Counted from the stretch's first letter, positions 18,654-27,101 are shown. The stretch: DNA of 64,000 nt from an uncultured Verrucomicrobiota bacterium (GCA_913058185.1 CAJXQX010000009.1:1-64000); one strand, 5' to 3'. Notes: generated by a model not told the origin, from the sequence alone. Numbers and translations: made by a program.

Positions 18654-19065
18654 AGATTTATAGGGTAAGGGACGGGATATATCTCCGACGGTGAATTGAC
18701 GTGACTTGTGCTTGGGATTGCAAGGTCAGGTCCTCGCCGTCAGGGAGATCGTAATCCGTCTTGGGACAAAACGCCTTTAGTATTATTACCCCACATTGCT
18801 CACGGAACGTTGTGACTTCATCAAGACCCCTTCGGCTGTAATACTTCTGGCCTCTGGAATAGCTTCATCGGCTCAGCCGCCCAGCAAGGGGCTCACGGCT
18901 ACAAATTTACGGTGATTTTTGGCCCCCTTAGGCGACCAACTCTTACTCAACCGACCGATCCCGCAGGCGCGGGAGAGCTCGGCTACAACCCTCAAGCCGT
19001 TGCAAGGTATGCAGCACGCTGTAGCCGGGGTCGCCGACCCCGGGCTTCAACTTTCATCCAGGCAC
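18654..19065. other. Intergenic gap with decayed repeats
   Basis: No supported gene. The left half has a weak GGCTACA-type repeat near 18830-18905. The right half has the paired hairpins described separately. The gap separates the convergent-free minus-strand Ton operon terminator from the start region of the gene at 15963-18653, so the latter's promoter should lie in about 18654-18800. Confidence 0.5.
18959..19043. repeat. Paired hairpins bounded by CGGCTACA / TGTAGCCG
   Basis: Hairpin TCCCGC-aggc-GCGGGA (18959-18974) plus CGGCTACA, then, inverted, TGTAGCCG leading into the perfect hairpin CCGGGGTCG-c-CGACCCCGG (19025-19043). This is the clearest copy of the family. Confidence 0.65.
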
Positions 19066-19096
19066 AAAAAAAACCCGATCGTTACGATCGGGTTTT
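19066..19096 (-). terminator. Rho-independent terminator of the Ton operon
   Basis: Stem ACCCGATCG / CGATCGGGT with a three-base loop, flanked by four A/T pairs and a run of eight T on the minus strand. It lies about 20 bases past the stop codon of the last operon gene (19116). Confidence 0.9.
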
Positions 19097-19115
19097 GAAA
19101 AGAAGGGTATCAGAA

Positions 19116-19661
19116 TTACCTTCTACCTTGAGGGGGAGGTGGTGGTGGCAGGATAGGCTTCTTAACCAACACGCTGGTTTCGGCTTTTTGGGTCACCATT
19201 TGCGCCATGCGTTGCACTTGTAGCTCGGCATTACGCTTGGCGATCCTGGCTGATTCCACGGCCTTTAGGCCATCGTAAGTCTCTTGTTTGAGGGTTTCAC
19301 GATCCTTGCGCAGGGCGCCGAGTTTCAACTCAAGCTCATTGATTTTAGCTTGGTGGGTGTCGGCGGTTGCTTGGGCTTCGGCATCATATTGAGCAATTTC
19401 GTCGCCGGAGGCTTTCCATTTAGCATCGCGATCGGCGATTTTCTTAGCTGCAACGGCTTCACGTTCGGCGGTGCGCTTGGCAGCCTCTTCCTTGGATAGG
19501 CGTTCGGCTTCGGCTTTTTCGTCAGCCTTGAGTTGTTTTGCCGCTACTTCTGCTGCGTGTTCAGCAGCTTGTTTGATGGCATCTTTTTTGGAGAAGTCGT
19601 TGTGGAGGAATCCGAAGATGCCCAATGCGATCAACGGAACGATGATGTAAGACTTATTCAT
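19116..19661 (-). CDS. Membrane-anchored coiled-coil protein, paralogue A of the Ton operon
   Basis: 181 residues. An N-terminal hydrophobic segment (about 5-19, YIIVPLIALGIFGFL) acts as an uncleaved anchor. A long Ala/Glu/Lys-rich coiled coil covers about 25-155, and a proline-rich tail ends the protein (PILPPPPPPQGRR). The tail recalls the Pro-rich stretch of TonB. It is the last gene of the seven-gene Ton operon and is followed by a strong terminator. The gene just upstream encodes a protein of the same length and layout, so the two look like a tandem duplication. I do not recognise a named family; a periplasm-spanning scaffold or regulator of the Ton motor is inferred from position only. 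Confidence 0.75.
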   Translation of the reverse strand: MNKSYIIVPLIALGIFGFLHNDFSKKDAIKQAAEHAAEVAAKQLKADEKAEAERLSKEEAAKRTAEREAVAAKKIADRDAKWKASGDEIAQYDAEAQATADTHQAKINELELKLGALRKDRETLKQETYDGLKAVESARIAKRNAELQVQRMAQMVTQKAETSVLVKKPILPPPPPPQGRR

Positions 19662-19687
19662 GGTTGAAGGGTAGGTATGGGCGTTAA

Positions 19688-20233
19688 TTATTTCTTATCG
19701 GCAGCGGCAGCGGCAGCCGCTGCGATAAGGGCGGCGGCGTGAGCCTTCTCCGCCTGTTGAATGTCGAGTAGGACGGTCTGGAATTTTTTCTCGTTGGTTT
19801 GGGCAACCGTTACGAATCCGCGGAGAAATTCGGCTTCGTCGACGAGACGGGCCTTTTCAACTTTGGTTTCTGCGATCTGAGTTTCGACGGTTTTCACGTC
19901 GTCTTCTAGATCACGAACCTTGTCTCTCAGGCGGTCACGCTCCGAACGCGTAATATCAAGGGCCTCGATGGCATCTTGGCGGGCTTCTTTTTTGGCGAGC
20001 TCTTCAGCTTCTTTGGCTAAGCGGGCCGTCTTGCGTTCAGCGTTGAGAGCGAGGGCCTCTTTGATGGCCTGTTCGCGGTCCTTAGCTTCTTGCTTCATGT
20101 CGGCGATGCGCTCTGCTTTGGCATCGGCAATAACGGCCGCTTTTTCAGCGTCATAGTGATCAACGGCACCCGCGTAAAAGAAGTAAAATATGACCAGAGC
20201 AATGGCCGGGGCGAGGAAGTAAGCTTTCTTCAT
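19688..20233 (-). CDS. Membrane-anchored coiled-coil protein, paralogue B of the Ton operon
   Basis: 181 residues. The N-terminus KKAYFLAPAIALVIFYFFYA is an uncleaved anchor very like that of the next gene (NKSYIIVPLIALGIFGFLH). A nearly continuous charged coiled coil covers about residues 27-165 (for example ITRSERDRLRDKVRDLEDD), and the C-terminus is poly-Ala followed by DKK. It starts 20 bases after the TPR gene ends and stops 26 bases before paralogue A starts. The function is unknown. The anchored rod shape suggests it bridges inner membrane and periplasm alongside the ExbB/ExbD/TonB proteins encoded upstream. Confidence 0.75.
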   Translation of the reverse strand: MKKAYFLAPAIALVIFYFFYAGAVDHYDAEKAAVIADAKAERIADMKQEAKDREQAIKEALALNAERKTARLAKEAEELAKKEARQDAIEALDITRSERDRLRDKVRDLEDDVKTVETQIAETKVEKARLVDEAEFLRGFVTVAQTNEKKFQTVLLDIQQAEKAHAAALIAAAAAAAADKK

Positions 20234-20253
20234 ATCAGTAAGTGGGGATTAAA

Positions 20254-21645
20254 TTAAATGTCCTTTTCGAGGGCGATCTTGCGCTCTTCGATTGAATTTT
20301 TGATGGCCTTGATTAGTCCTTCAGCTTGAGGAGCTCCGAGTTTCATAGCTTCTTCAACGAACGGGAGGGCTTCATCGAATTTCTTCAGTTCGTAGCCAAG
20401 ATAACCCACGAATTGGGAAACAACGGCGCGGTTATTGAGTTTACCTTTGTTCAGCGCAACTTTGCCGGCCTTATAGGCATCTTCAATCTTATCCATGATG
20501 TAATAGAGATTCGCGATGCGGAAATCTAGTTCACCTTCGGTGGGGTATTTGCTAGAGGCAGTGCTTAACGCGTCGATGGCATTAAATTCTTTGTTCACCT
20601 GCTGGTAGGAAGATGCGAGGTATTCCCAATTTTTCTGGGTGTCTTCGATCTTACCACTGGCGAGACCTTCCTTGAGGTAGTTGATCGATTGATCGAACTG
20701 TTGGATATTCATCAAGATACCCACGCGATTGAAATGATCACGGGGATCATCGAGAATTCCGAGTTTCTGAGCTCGGTCGATGGTGTGGACCGTGCGGATA
20801 TTCCATTCCAGAGACTCACGGGAGCCGTCCTCGGCATCATTCGCTAGAGTGAGGTAGCTTCCTTGTAGTTGAGCCCAGTATTGTTTGTTGGTCGGGTATT
20901 GCGCGACCAGCAGTTCGAGAATTTCCCCAGCCTCGACGTTTTTGTTTTCCTGCTGAAGAGCAGCTAGAATTAGAACGTAGAAGCTTTCCCGAGGTTTGAG
21001 ATTCAGGAGGATACCCTTTTCCGCGATTGCCCGGGCTTCGTTGAGCAGCTTCATGTCGGTCTCACCGTCTACCATCGTAGCTTGGGTGTAGATCATCGTC
21101 GCGGCGTAAGAGAGCGAGTCTTCCGTCGGATTTTCATTCGCCCTCAGGTAGACCTGAATAGCTTGATAAGCTTTGACTAGGTAGTCCTTGCGGAGGCGTT
21201 TATCGGCCGGGGTAGTCCCCTTGATGTCATTGGCTTCTTGGAAGTAGAGCTGCGAGAGGATCTGGTTAAACTCGAGGAACTGTTTGTGTTCCATAAAGTC
21301 GTAGGTCCGACCCAAACGAAGGGCGGTTTCCATCGGGGGAATAGACTCAGCGTATTTCTCTTGAGTGAGAAGAACCTGAACCTTGATTTGGCTGAAGACC
21401 ATGGTTTCGTAGGTCTCCGGCTTTGCCCCGGCTAGTCCGGCGTTGATCAAGGTCATGGCACCGTCCCAATTTTTGGCGTCGGTCAGTTCCTGCAATTTAA
21501 CCAGCGCTTCAGAACCTTTATCCGATATTTCCTTTTTCGGAGCTTCGGAGTCCTGAGCGAATGACTTTGCGGGGATGGCGACGGCAAAGGAGAGGGCGAG
21601 GACACCTGATTTAATCAGGCGGGAGATGAGAGTGGTTCGAATCAT
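20254..21645 (-). CDS. Periplasmic TPR protein of the Ton operon
   Basis: 463 residues with a signal peptide ending near AKSFAQ. The rest is helical with recognisable TPR-like units (for example ALVKLQELTDAKNWDGAMTL, YAESIPPMETALRLGRTYDF, FDQSINYLKEGLASGK, AYKAGKVALNKGKLNNRAVV). Such TPR proteins are found next to TonB/ExbB/ExbD genes in several Gram-negative groups and probably organise the periplasmic side of the motor or its receptors; that role is inferred. It begins 2 bases after the tonB stop codon, so translation is probably coupled. Confidence 0.82.
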   Translation of the reverse strand: MIRTTLISRLIKSGVLALSFAVAIPAKSFAQDSEAPKKEISDKGSEALVKLQELTDAKNWDGAMTLINAGLAGAKPETYETMVFSQIKVQVLLTQEKYAESIPPMETALRLGRTYDFMEHKQFLEFNQILSQLYFQEANDIKGTTPADKRLRKDYLVKAYQAIQVYLRANENPTEDSLSYAATMIYTQATMVDGETDMKLLNEARAIAEKGILLNLKPRESFYVLILAALQQENKNVEAGEILELLVAQYPTNKQYWAQLQGSYLTLANDAEDGSRESLEWNIRTVHTIDRAQKLGILDDPRDHFNRVGILMNIQQFDQSINYLKEGLASGKIEDTQKNWEYLASSYQQVNKEFNAIDALSTASSKYPTEGELDFRIANLYYIMDKIEDAYKAGKVALNKGKLNNRAVVSQFVGYLGYELKKFDEALPFVEEAMKLGAPQAEGLIKAIKNSIEERKIALEKDI

Positions 21646-21647
21646 GA

Positions 21648-22313
21648 TTAATCGGTGATGCTGAACACGATTGGGACCTGCATGCGGGTGTTGACGGCGC
21701 GACCACCCTTTTTACCAGGACGGAAGCGCCATTTGGCGACGGCTTGCACCGCAGATGATTCAAATTCGCGATGGGTCGAACGGATGGAGTAGGCTTCGCG
21801 GACGGTTCCGCGTGAATCTACAATGAAGCCGACAAGAACTTGGCCTTCAATTCCAGCGCGACGCATTTCAAACGGATAGACCGGTTTGGATTGGAAGCGG
21901 GGGGAAGGAGCTTGGTCGAGGTTCTTCAGGTCGAAGAGGTCGTTCATCCCTCGGCCGATCGCACGGGATGCGCTGGTCTTAGGAATGGAGATGATGCCGG
22001 TCGGGCGATCGAGGCCTGGAGGAGGAGGAGGTTGTAGCTTTTGAACGAAAGCAGAGTCCACGTTTACGGTGGGCACATCGGCGTTCATGGGTGGGGCAAA
22101 CTCGATTTCTTCGGGAGGAGCCTCATCGGTCACATCGATAATGTCCTCGGGCTCAGGTTCGAGGGGAGGCATTTCCATCATTTCGATGGTGAATTCTTCT
22201 TCCGCTTCTGCAACGGCAGTTACTTCTCCTTCGGGGAATAATTTTTCACCGAAAAGGAAGGCCGCGTGCAAAGTAACGGAAATCAACAGGCCAATAAATA
22301 GGTCTTTGGTCAT
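21648..22313 (-). CDS. tonB: TonB energy-transducing protein
   Basis: 221 residues with an N-terminal anchor (DLFIGLLISVTLHAAFLFGE, including the conserved-type His in the helix). An acidic, Pro-rich linker (MEMPPLEPEPEDIID, LQPPPPPGLDRP) follows. The C-terminal TonB domain covers about residues 135-221, with PVYPFEMRRAGIEGQVLVGF, FESSAVQAVAKWRFRPGKKG and MQVPIVFSI. It carries proton-motive energy from ExbB/ExbD to outer-membrane receptors. No TonB-dependent receptor is encoded in this window, so the operon probably serves receptors elsewhere. Confidence 0.93.
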   Translation of the reverse strand: MTKDLFIGLLISVTLHAAFLFGEKLFPEGEVTAVAEAEEEFTIEMMEMPPLEPEPEDIIDVTDEAPPEEIEFAPPMNADVPTVNVDSAFVQKLQPPPPPGLDRPTGIISIPKTSASRAIGRGMNDLFDLKNLDQAPSPRFQSKPVYPFEMRRAGIEGQVLVGFIVDSRGTVREAYSIRSTHREFESSAVQAVAKWRFRPGKKGGRAVNTRMQVPIVFSITD

Positions 22314-22331
22314 GAGTGAGTCGTTTTAGGG

Positions 22332-22790
22332 TTAGCGGCCAGTAGGACGATAAACGGTTTCGAACGAAACCTGCACCTTGTTGGGATTTTCGCGATCGAC
22401 GCTGCGGACAATGTCGAGTGCACGGATCACATCTTCATACTTCGCCAAATCATCGGAAGCTAGAAGCACCCGGGGGTTTGGTTCGTCGTCGACGTAGTTA
22501 CCGAGACGGTAACCGATTTCGGGAAGGGTGATAAGTTCCTGATTCCAATAGTAGTTACCGTTGTCGGAGACCTGGAGGGTCACCGGCTTATCGTCATCAT
22601 TGTCCTGCGGTTTAGGCGGGACAGCCTGAGGGAGGTTGATGTCGATCGACTGAATACGATTCAGGGAGAGGGTGAAGAGGACGAACGTCGCGAGGAGGAA
22701 AAAGATAACATCGATGAGAGGGATGATCTCAATTCGAGCTTCTTTAACGTGCTCTTCGGTCAGTTTTTGAGTTTTGCTGCCACCGGCCAT
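22332..22790 (-). CDS. exbD: ExbD-family biopolymer transport protein (second copy)
   Basis: 152 residues. The single TM helix contains IPLIDVIFFLLATFVLFTL with the conserved, proton-carrying Asp. A periplasmic ExbD domain of about 95 residues follows. The stretch around the helix (ARIEIIPLIDVIFFLLATFV) is identical in the other exbD, while the periplasmic domains differ, suggesting that the pair forms a heteromeric ExbD. It lies 18 bases upstream of tonB. Confidence 0.93.
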   Translation of the reverse strand: MAGGSKTQKLTEEHVKEARIEIIPLIDVIFFLLATFVLFTLSLNRIQSIDINLPQAVPPKPQDNDDDKPVTLQVSDNGNYYWNQELITLPEIGYRLGNYVDDEPNPRVLLASDDLAKYEDVIRALDIVRSVDRENPNKVQVSFETVYRPTGR

Positions 22791-22834
22791 AATAAGTTAT
22801 ACGTGCAGATTTAAGATTTATTAGGCGTAAAATC

Positions 22835-23263
22835 TTACTGGGGTAGGACCCGAGTTTCGATTTTCACCTTCTGGAAGCCGGTTTTGCGCACTTCGTCGAA
22901 GACGTAGCGAGCTTGGCTGAAGTAGGCTTCCCGATCACCATTGATCAAGAATTCTGCTTCTTTGCCTTCCTGCTGATAGACTACGTCGAGTCGTTCCAAG
23001 AATTCATCGAGTGAGATCATGTCCTTGTTCCACGCCAGCGTGCCCTCAGCAGTGATGCTGATGGTGTAGGTGCCGGCGGGATCACGGGCTTTACTCGTGG
23101 CGGTTTCGGGTAGTGAGACCGAGACGCCTTCCGATTTATTCAGGGAGAGCGTAAAGAGCACGAAGGTCGCGAGCAGGAAGAAGATGACGTCAATGAGAGG
23201 GATAATCTCAATGCGCGCCTTCTTGGTCCCGTCGGCGTTGGTGCCGCCTCCTGAGCTTGCCAT
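22835..23263 (-). CDS. exbD: ExbD-family biopolymer transport protein (first copy)
   Basis: 142 residues. A Gly-rich N-terminus (SSGGGTNADG) precedes the conserved TM helix with IPLIDVIFFLL and its key Asp. The periplasmic domain ends VKIETRVLPQ. It is encoded between exbB and the second exbD. Two ExbD proteins per motor operon are common in Bacteroidetes and PVC bacteria. Confidence 0.93.
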   Translation of the reverse strand: MASSGGGTNADGTKKARIEIIPLIDVIFFLLATFVLFTLSLNKSEGVSVSLPETATSKARDPAGTYTISITAEGTLAWNKDMISLDEFLERLDVVYQQEGKEAEFLINGDREAYFSQARYVFDEVRKTGFQKVKIETRVLPQ

Positions 23264-23304
23264 GTTATGGGTGAGCTAGAGTTAAAATAAAGCAGTAGAG
23301 CGGG

Positions 23305-23970
23305 TTAAGCCGCTGTGTTGCTTTCGGATTTGCTCATGATCAGCTCGAGGGCATTGGACGCATCGGAGATGTCGTGCTTAGCCTGAGCGATCTTGGCGTT
23401 CATGTAATTGAACGGGAACAGACCAAAAATAGCGACTGCGAGACCACAAGCAGTAGCGATGAGAGCTTCACCCACACCACCGGTGATTGCGCCGGCGTTG
23501 GCACCGATGTCGCCACCTTCACCGAGAGCGGCGAAGGTTGCCATCATACCCGTAACCGTTCCGAGCAGACCCACGTAAGGGGCGGCGGTAACGATCGTGT
23601 CGAGGGTCGGCATACCTTGGTTGTAGCGTTGCATCTCTTGGTTGGACGCACGGGCGAAGGCGTTAGCCATTGAAGTGTCGCGGTGGGTCAGGGAGTAAAC
23701 AAGGATACGGGCGAGAAAGTCTTTGGACTTCTTGCCGATGTTGATCGCACCTTCGAAATCACCAGCTTCGACGCGCTCAAGCAGCTTGTCGACTGACTCG
23801 CGGTCGCGGTTGATCGACTCACGGAGGGTGAAGATGACGCGTTCAATAACCACCGTCACGATGACGAAGGAAAGAACGATGATTGGCCACATGATGTATC
23901 CACCATGAATGAAGAACTCCATTGGAGACAGGCCCATCAAGAAAGCGATCGGTAGGGAAAGTGAGGTCAT
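23305..23970 (-). CDS. exbB: ExbB/TolQ/MotA-family proton channel protein
   Basis: 221 residues with three predicted TM segments: about 25-45 (IMWPIIVLSFVIVTVVIERV), about 130-150 (PYVGLLGTVTGMMATFAAL) and about 165-190 (GVGEALIATACGLAVAIFGL). GLLGTVTGM and the GEALIATA segment are signature motifs. It forms the stator ring with ExbD and is the first gene of the operon. Promoter signals should lie in 23971-24285, but I could not pick out a confident one. Confidence 0.95.
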   Translation of the reverse strand: MTSLSLPIAFLMGLSPMEFFIHGGYIMWPIIVLSFVIVTVVIERVIFTLRESINRDRESVDKLLERVEAGDFEGAINIGKKSKDFLARILVYSLTHRDTSMANAFARASNQEMQRYNQGMPTLDTIVTAAPYVGLLGTVTGMMATFAALGEGGDIGANAGAITGGVGEALIATACGLAVAIFGLFPFNYMNAKIAQAKHDISDASNALELIMSKSESNTAA

Positions 23971-24285
23971 GTTATCTAATTATGATTAAGGAGAAGAGTT
24001 GTGAGGTTAGTTTATTAAGAGAAGAGAGGGGAAAGGGGATAATTCTACTTCGTCCGAAGGTTGGGCAGTCAGCAACCGGAAATCTGTCCGGGCATAGTTT
24101 GTGCCATTGAGGGGATCGAGGTATAGGTAGGGGCGTTGGGCGCTAAAATAGGGTATGATTGGGTTGATGTTTAGACCAAGAAAGTGAATGGCAGAGGGAA
24201 GAAGTTTTCGCTCAATCTCGCGGTGTCAACGTCGTTCGGTATATTAGACTGTCTCCATCACGTTACGTTACGGTTCCAAGCATCA
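23971..24285. other. Gap upstream of the Ton operon
   Basis: No gene or strong hairpin found. It must contain the promoter of the minus-strand exbB operon and the region downstream of the minus-strand tRNA cluster. I see no clear -35/-10 pair. Confidence 0.4.
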
Positions 24286-24359
24286 TGGTTGCCCGACTAG
24301 GGCTCGAACCTAGACGAAGTGAGTCAGAGTCACTCGTGCTACCATTACACCATCGGGCA
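24286..24359 (-). tRNA. tRNA-Gln (CTG)
   Basis: Folds as a cloverleaf on the minus strand: acceptor TGCCCGA/TCGGGCA, anticodon stem AGTGA/TCACT with loop CTCTGAC (anticodon CTG), T-stem CTAGG/CCTAG. CCA is encoded at 24286-24288. Confidence 0.93.
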
Positions 24360-24391
24360 TTTATGATCCTGAAGCTGGTTTCTTCTGGAAG

Positions 24392-24466
24392 TGGAGCCGG
24401 CGACTGGAATCGAACCTGTAACCGCCTGTTTACAAAACAGGTGCTCTACCATTGAGCTACGCCGGC
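24392..24466 (-). tRNA. tRNA-Thr (TGT)
   Basis: Minus-strand cloverleaf: acceptor GCCGGCG/CGCCGGC, anticodon stem CCTGT/ACAGG with loop TTTGTAA (anticodon TGT), T-loop GGTTCGATTCC. CCA is encoded at 24392-24394. Confidence 0.94.
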
Positions 24467-24548
24467 GAAATTGGGAAAACTGGGGTAGATTACCGGCAGC
24501 AACGGCTACTGCGAGTGTTCAAAGGGGCGAGTTATAAAGAACGGAAAT

Positions 24549-24623
<75 letters not shown>

Positions 24624-24899
24624 AAGCAATGGAACGGCGAATAGCTCATTCTGGCCCTCGGGTTGTCAACCAACTTTTTTCGAATTTTGTATGGTTTTAA
24701 AAGGTTCGATGGGAAGTCAGGTGAGGTGATCTGATTGAAGATGCCTAGCGTCGTCGGTTTCTCATCATGGTCAACGGATGGTGCCCCACCGGGTCTCATC
24801 GTGGAATTTGGTTAACCCATAAAGCACGAGCTCCGGAGCTTTCGGCAAAATTGCCCTTGCCAAGCCCCATGGCGCACTCTGTTTTCTTCAACTCTCCTC

Positions 24900-25097
24900 A
24901 TGCAGAAGACCAAAAAATCCATCGCCAAGCGCTTCAAATTGACCGGAACCGGCAAGTTGATGCGTCGCACTCCCGGTTTTCGTCACTTGTTGTCCACTAA
25001 GAGCTCGAAGCAAAAGCGTCGCGCCTCCCAGGACAAACATGTGTCGCCCGGTCGCGCGGCTAACTTGAAGCGTGCCCTCCCGCACGGTTTGAAGTAA
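24900..25097 (+). CDS. rpmI: Ribosomal protein bL35
   Basis: A 65-residue, strongly basic protein of the large subunit. MQKTKKSIAKRFKLTGTGK and the C-terminal NLKRALPHGLK are diagnostic. In most bacteria infC precedes rpmI-rplT; here a tRNA cluster on the other strand lies upstream and infC is not in the window. Confidence 0.97.
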   Translation: MQKTKKSIAKRFKLTGTGKLMRRTPGFRHLLSTKSSKQKRRASQDKHVSPGRAANLKRALPHGLK

Positions 25098-25182
25098 ATA
25101 GCGCTTCTAATTCGCAATTGCTGTCCGGGTGATTCCTAACGAGACGACCCGACGGCTCCAAAACCAAACATACATATAAAAC

Positions 25183-25566
25183 ATGCCTCGTGCCACTAAC
25201 GCTCCCGCCGCTAACAAGCGCCGCAAGAAAGTCCTTAAATTCGCTAAGGGCTACTACGCGCGTAAATCCAAGCTCTACCGCTACGCTAAAGACGCTGTAG
25301 AACATGCTTGGCAATACGCCTACCGCGACCGTCGTAAAAAGAAGAGTACCGCTCGTGCCCTGTGGATCATCCGCCTCAACGCGGCTGTCCGCGCCCAAGG
25401 AATGAGCTACTCTCGCTTCATTGAAGGTATTCACGCCGCCAACATCGGTTTGGACCGCAAGATCCTTGCTGATATCGCCGTTCGCGACGAGGTCGCCTTC
25501 GCTGCCATTGTGCAACAAGCCAAAGACGCGTTGAAGACCAAGGTCGCTGCCACCGCGCAGGCCTAA
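25183..25566 (+). CDS. rplT: Ribosomal protein bL20
   Basis: 127 residues. The N-terminus [20 protein letters not shown] and the central [20 protein letters not shown] match bL20, an early assembly protein of the large subunit that also controls its own operon in many bacteria. It lies 85 bases after rpmI and 98 bases before the pheS start. The rpmI-rplT-pheS-pheT order is widely conserved. Confidence 0.97.
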   Translation: MPRATNAPAANKRRKKVLKFAKGYYARKSKLYRYAKDAVEHAWQYAYRDRRKKKSTARALWIIRLNAAVRAQGMSYSRFIEGIHAANIGLDRKILADIAVRDEVAFAAIVQQAKDALKTKVAATAQA

Positions 25567-25613
25567 AATCACCAAACGCGAGCCCCGTGGGCTCGTCTCC
25601 CTTGATTTCCCCG

Positions 25614-25654
25614 GAGGACGGGTCCCGTATACTGGGGCGCCGTCCTCTTTTTTT
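25614..25654 (+). terminator. Terminator or attenuator hairpin ahead of pheS
   Basis: GAGGACGG (25614-25621) pairs perfectly with CCGTCCTC (25640-25647), followed directly by seven T. It ends 10 bases before the pheS start. It may simply end rplT transcripts, or it may attenuate pheST expression. No leader peptide rich in Phe was seen. Confidence 0.75.
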
Positions 25655-25664
25655 AGCCTTTCCC

Positions 25665-26708
25665 ATGCAAGATTCACTCTCCGCCCTCGTCGAACGGGCG
25701 AAATCCGAACTCCCGAACATCACGTCGCGACCCGATTTCGAGTCGCTCAAAGCTACTTTGGTCGGTCCCAAAGGCGAACTCACCGGTTTGATGAAGCAGA
25801 TGGGGACGGTTTCGAAGGAAGAGCGTCCCGCCATGGGCAAGCTCATCAACGAGACCAAGAACGCGCTGCAAGGTTTGCTGGATGCGACCCTCAGCGGTTT
25901 CGAAGCCGCTGAACTTGCCGCTCAACTTGGGCCCGCCATCGACCCGACGTTGCCGTCACCCGATTCCATCGCCGGAACCCGGCATCCGCTCACGCTGGTG
26001 CGCGAAGAGCTCAATGCGATTCTCAAGAAGGTTGGTTTCACCGTGGTGGAAGGCCCGGAAGTGGAAACGGAGTATTACTGTTTCGATGCGTTGAACACGC
26101 CGGCGACGCATCCGGCGCGCGATCCGCAGGATACCTTCTATTTCCCGACGGACGCAAAATTCTCGAACATCGATAAAAAGGTAGAGAACGAGAAATACCT
26201 CCTCCGCACGCATACCTCTTCGGTGCAGATTCGCACCATGTTGAAAGGGGAGCCGCCCATCCGCATCGTCTCGCCAGGTCGCGTCTATCGTCGCGATACG
26301 GTCGACGCCACCCACTCAGCCAATTTCCATCAAATGGAAGGTCTATACGTCGATAAGAACGTGACGGTGAAGGATTTGAAAGCACTGCTTGATTACATTC
26401 TGAAGTCGCTCCTCGGCTCCGATACGAAGGTGCGCTTCCGTCCGCATTATTTCGGTTACACCGAGCCCAGCTTCGAAGTCGATCTCTCCGCCAAGCACCT
26501 GTCGAAGGTGAACAAGGAGTGGGTCGAAATCATGGGCTGCGGCATGGTCGATCCGGCCGTGTTCGACGATATCGGTTACGATTCTTCGGTGTGGAGTGGA
26601 TACGCCTTCGGCATGGGTATCGAACGCATTGCCATGATGATGTATGGCATCGATGACATCCGCTATTTCTACCAAAACGATCTGAGGTTTCTTCGCCAGT
26701 TCGGCTAA
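25665..26708 (+). CDS. pheS: Phenylalanyl-tRNA synthetase alpha subunit
   Basis: 347 residues from the ATG at 25665; an upstream in-frame start at 25587 would run through the terminator hairpin and is rejected. The N-terminal coiled-coil domain precedes the class II catalytic core: motif 2 region HTSSVQIRTM and PGRVYRRDTVDATHSANFHQ, motif 3 GYAFGMGIERIAMMMYGIDD. It joins PheT in an alpha2beta2 enzyme charging tRNA-Phe. The downstream partner pheT is separated by an inserted four-helix-bundle gene with repeat arms. Confidence 0.97.
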   Translation: MQDSLSALVERAKSELPNITSRPDFESLKATLVGPKGELTGLMKQMGTVSKEERPAMGKLINETKNALQGLLDATLSGFEAAELAAQLGPAIDPTLPSPDSIAGTRHPLTLVREELNAILKKVGFTVVEGPEVETEYYCFDALNTPATHPARDPQDTFYFPTDAKFSNIDKKVENEKYLLRTHTSSVQIRTMLKGEPPIRIVSPGRVYRRDTVDATHSANFHQMEGLYVDKNVTVKDLKALLDYILKSLLGSDTKVRFRPHYFGYTEPSFEVDLSAKHLSKVNKEWVEIMGCGMVDPAVFDDIGYDSSVWSGYAFGMGIERIAMMMYGIDDIRYFYQNDLRFLRQFG

Positions 26709-26713
26709 GAAAC

Positions 26714-26746
26714 AGTAGTGAGTATCGAGTAGCGAGTAATGAGCAT
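26714..26746. repeat. Left heptad arm of the four-helix-bundle element
   Basis: Units AGTAGTG, AGTATCG, AGTAGCG, AGTAATG, AGCATGG. It begins 5 bases after the pheS stop and overlaps the start codon of the four-helix-bundle gene. 30 of its 33 bases match the left arm between gatA and gatB (36772-36804). Confidence 0.8.
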
Positions 26747-27101
26747 GGAATCCCGATCACAATCCTTTCGCGAAGTGATTGCCTGGCAGAAGGCACATGA
26801 CTTCACCTTGGCGATTTACCTACTCACGAGTGAGTTTCCCAAGCACGAATCCTTCGGGCTTACATCGCAGTTGAGGCGAGCGGCTGCGAGCGTTCCGGCC
26901 AATTTTGTCGAGGGCTTTCGAAAGCGCACGCTCCCGGATAAGATCCGTTATTACAACATGGCCCAGGCATCTGCTGACGAGTGCCTCTATCACCTTATTT
27001 TGGCCCACGATTTGAAATACGCTGACACCTTAGTGTTGCAGGCCGATTTGGAAGAAGTCTCCCGGCTCCTCCAAGGTTACATCAACGGAATGAAGCGATG
27101 A
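26739..27101 (+). CDS. Four-helix-bundle protein (23S rRNA intervening-sequence/S23 family)
   Basis: 120 residues (ATG at 26739, or the second ATG two codons on). The sequence has the family's hallmarks: FREVIAWQKAHDFTLAIYLL in helix 1, FPKHESFGLTSQLRRAAASV, PANFVEGFRKRT, and YYNMAQASADECLYHLILA. Relatives are encoded in intervening sequences within 23S rRNA of Leptospira and Coxiella, and a related fold serves as the accessory protein Avd of diversity-generating retroelements. Stand-alone copies have no settled function. Here the gene lies inside the pheS-pheT operon, flanked by inverted 7-base repeat arms (26714-26746 and 27111-27143), which looks like an inserted element rather than a native operon member. 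Confidence 0.9.
   Translation: MSMESRSQSFREVIAWQKAHDFTLAIYLLTSEFPKHESFGLTSQLRRAAASVPANFVEGFRKRTLPDKIRYYNMAQASADECLYHLILAHDLKYADTLVLQADLEEVSRLLQGYINGMKR

Noticed and set aside
25587-25664. Upstream start codon for pheS
   Set aside because: It would translate through the hairpin with U-run and does not match PheS N-termini.
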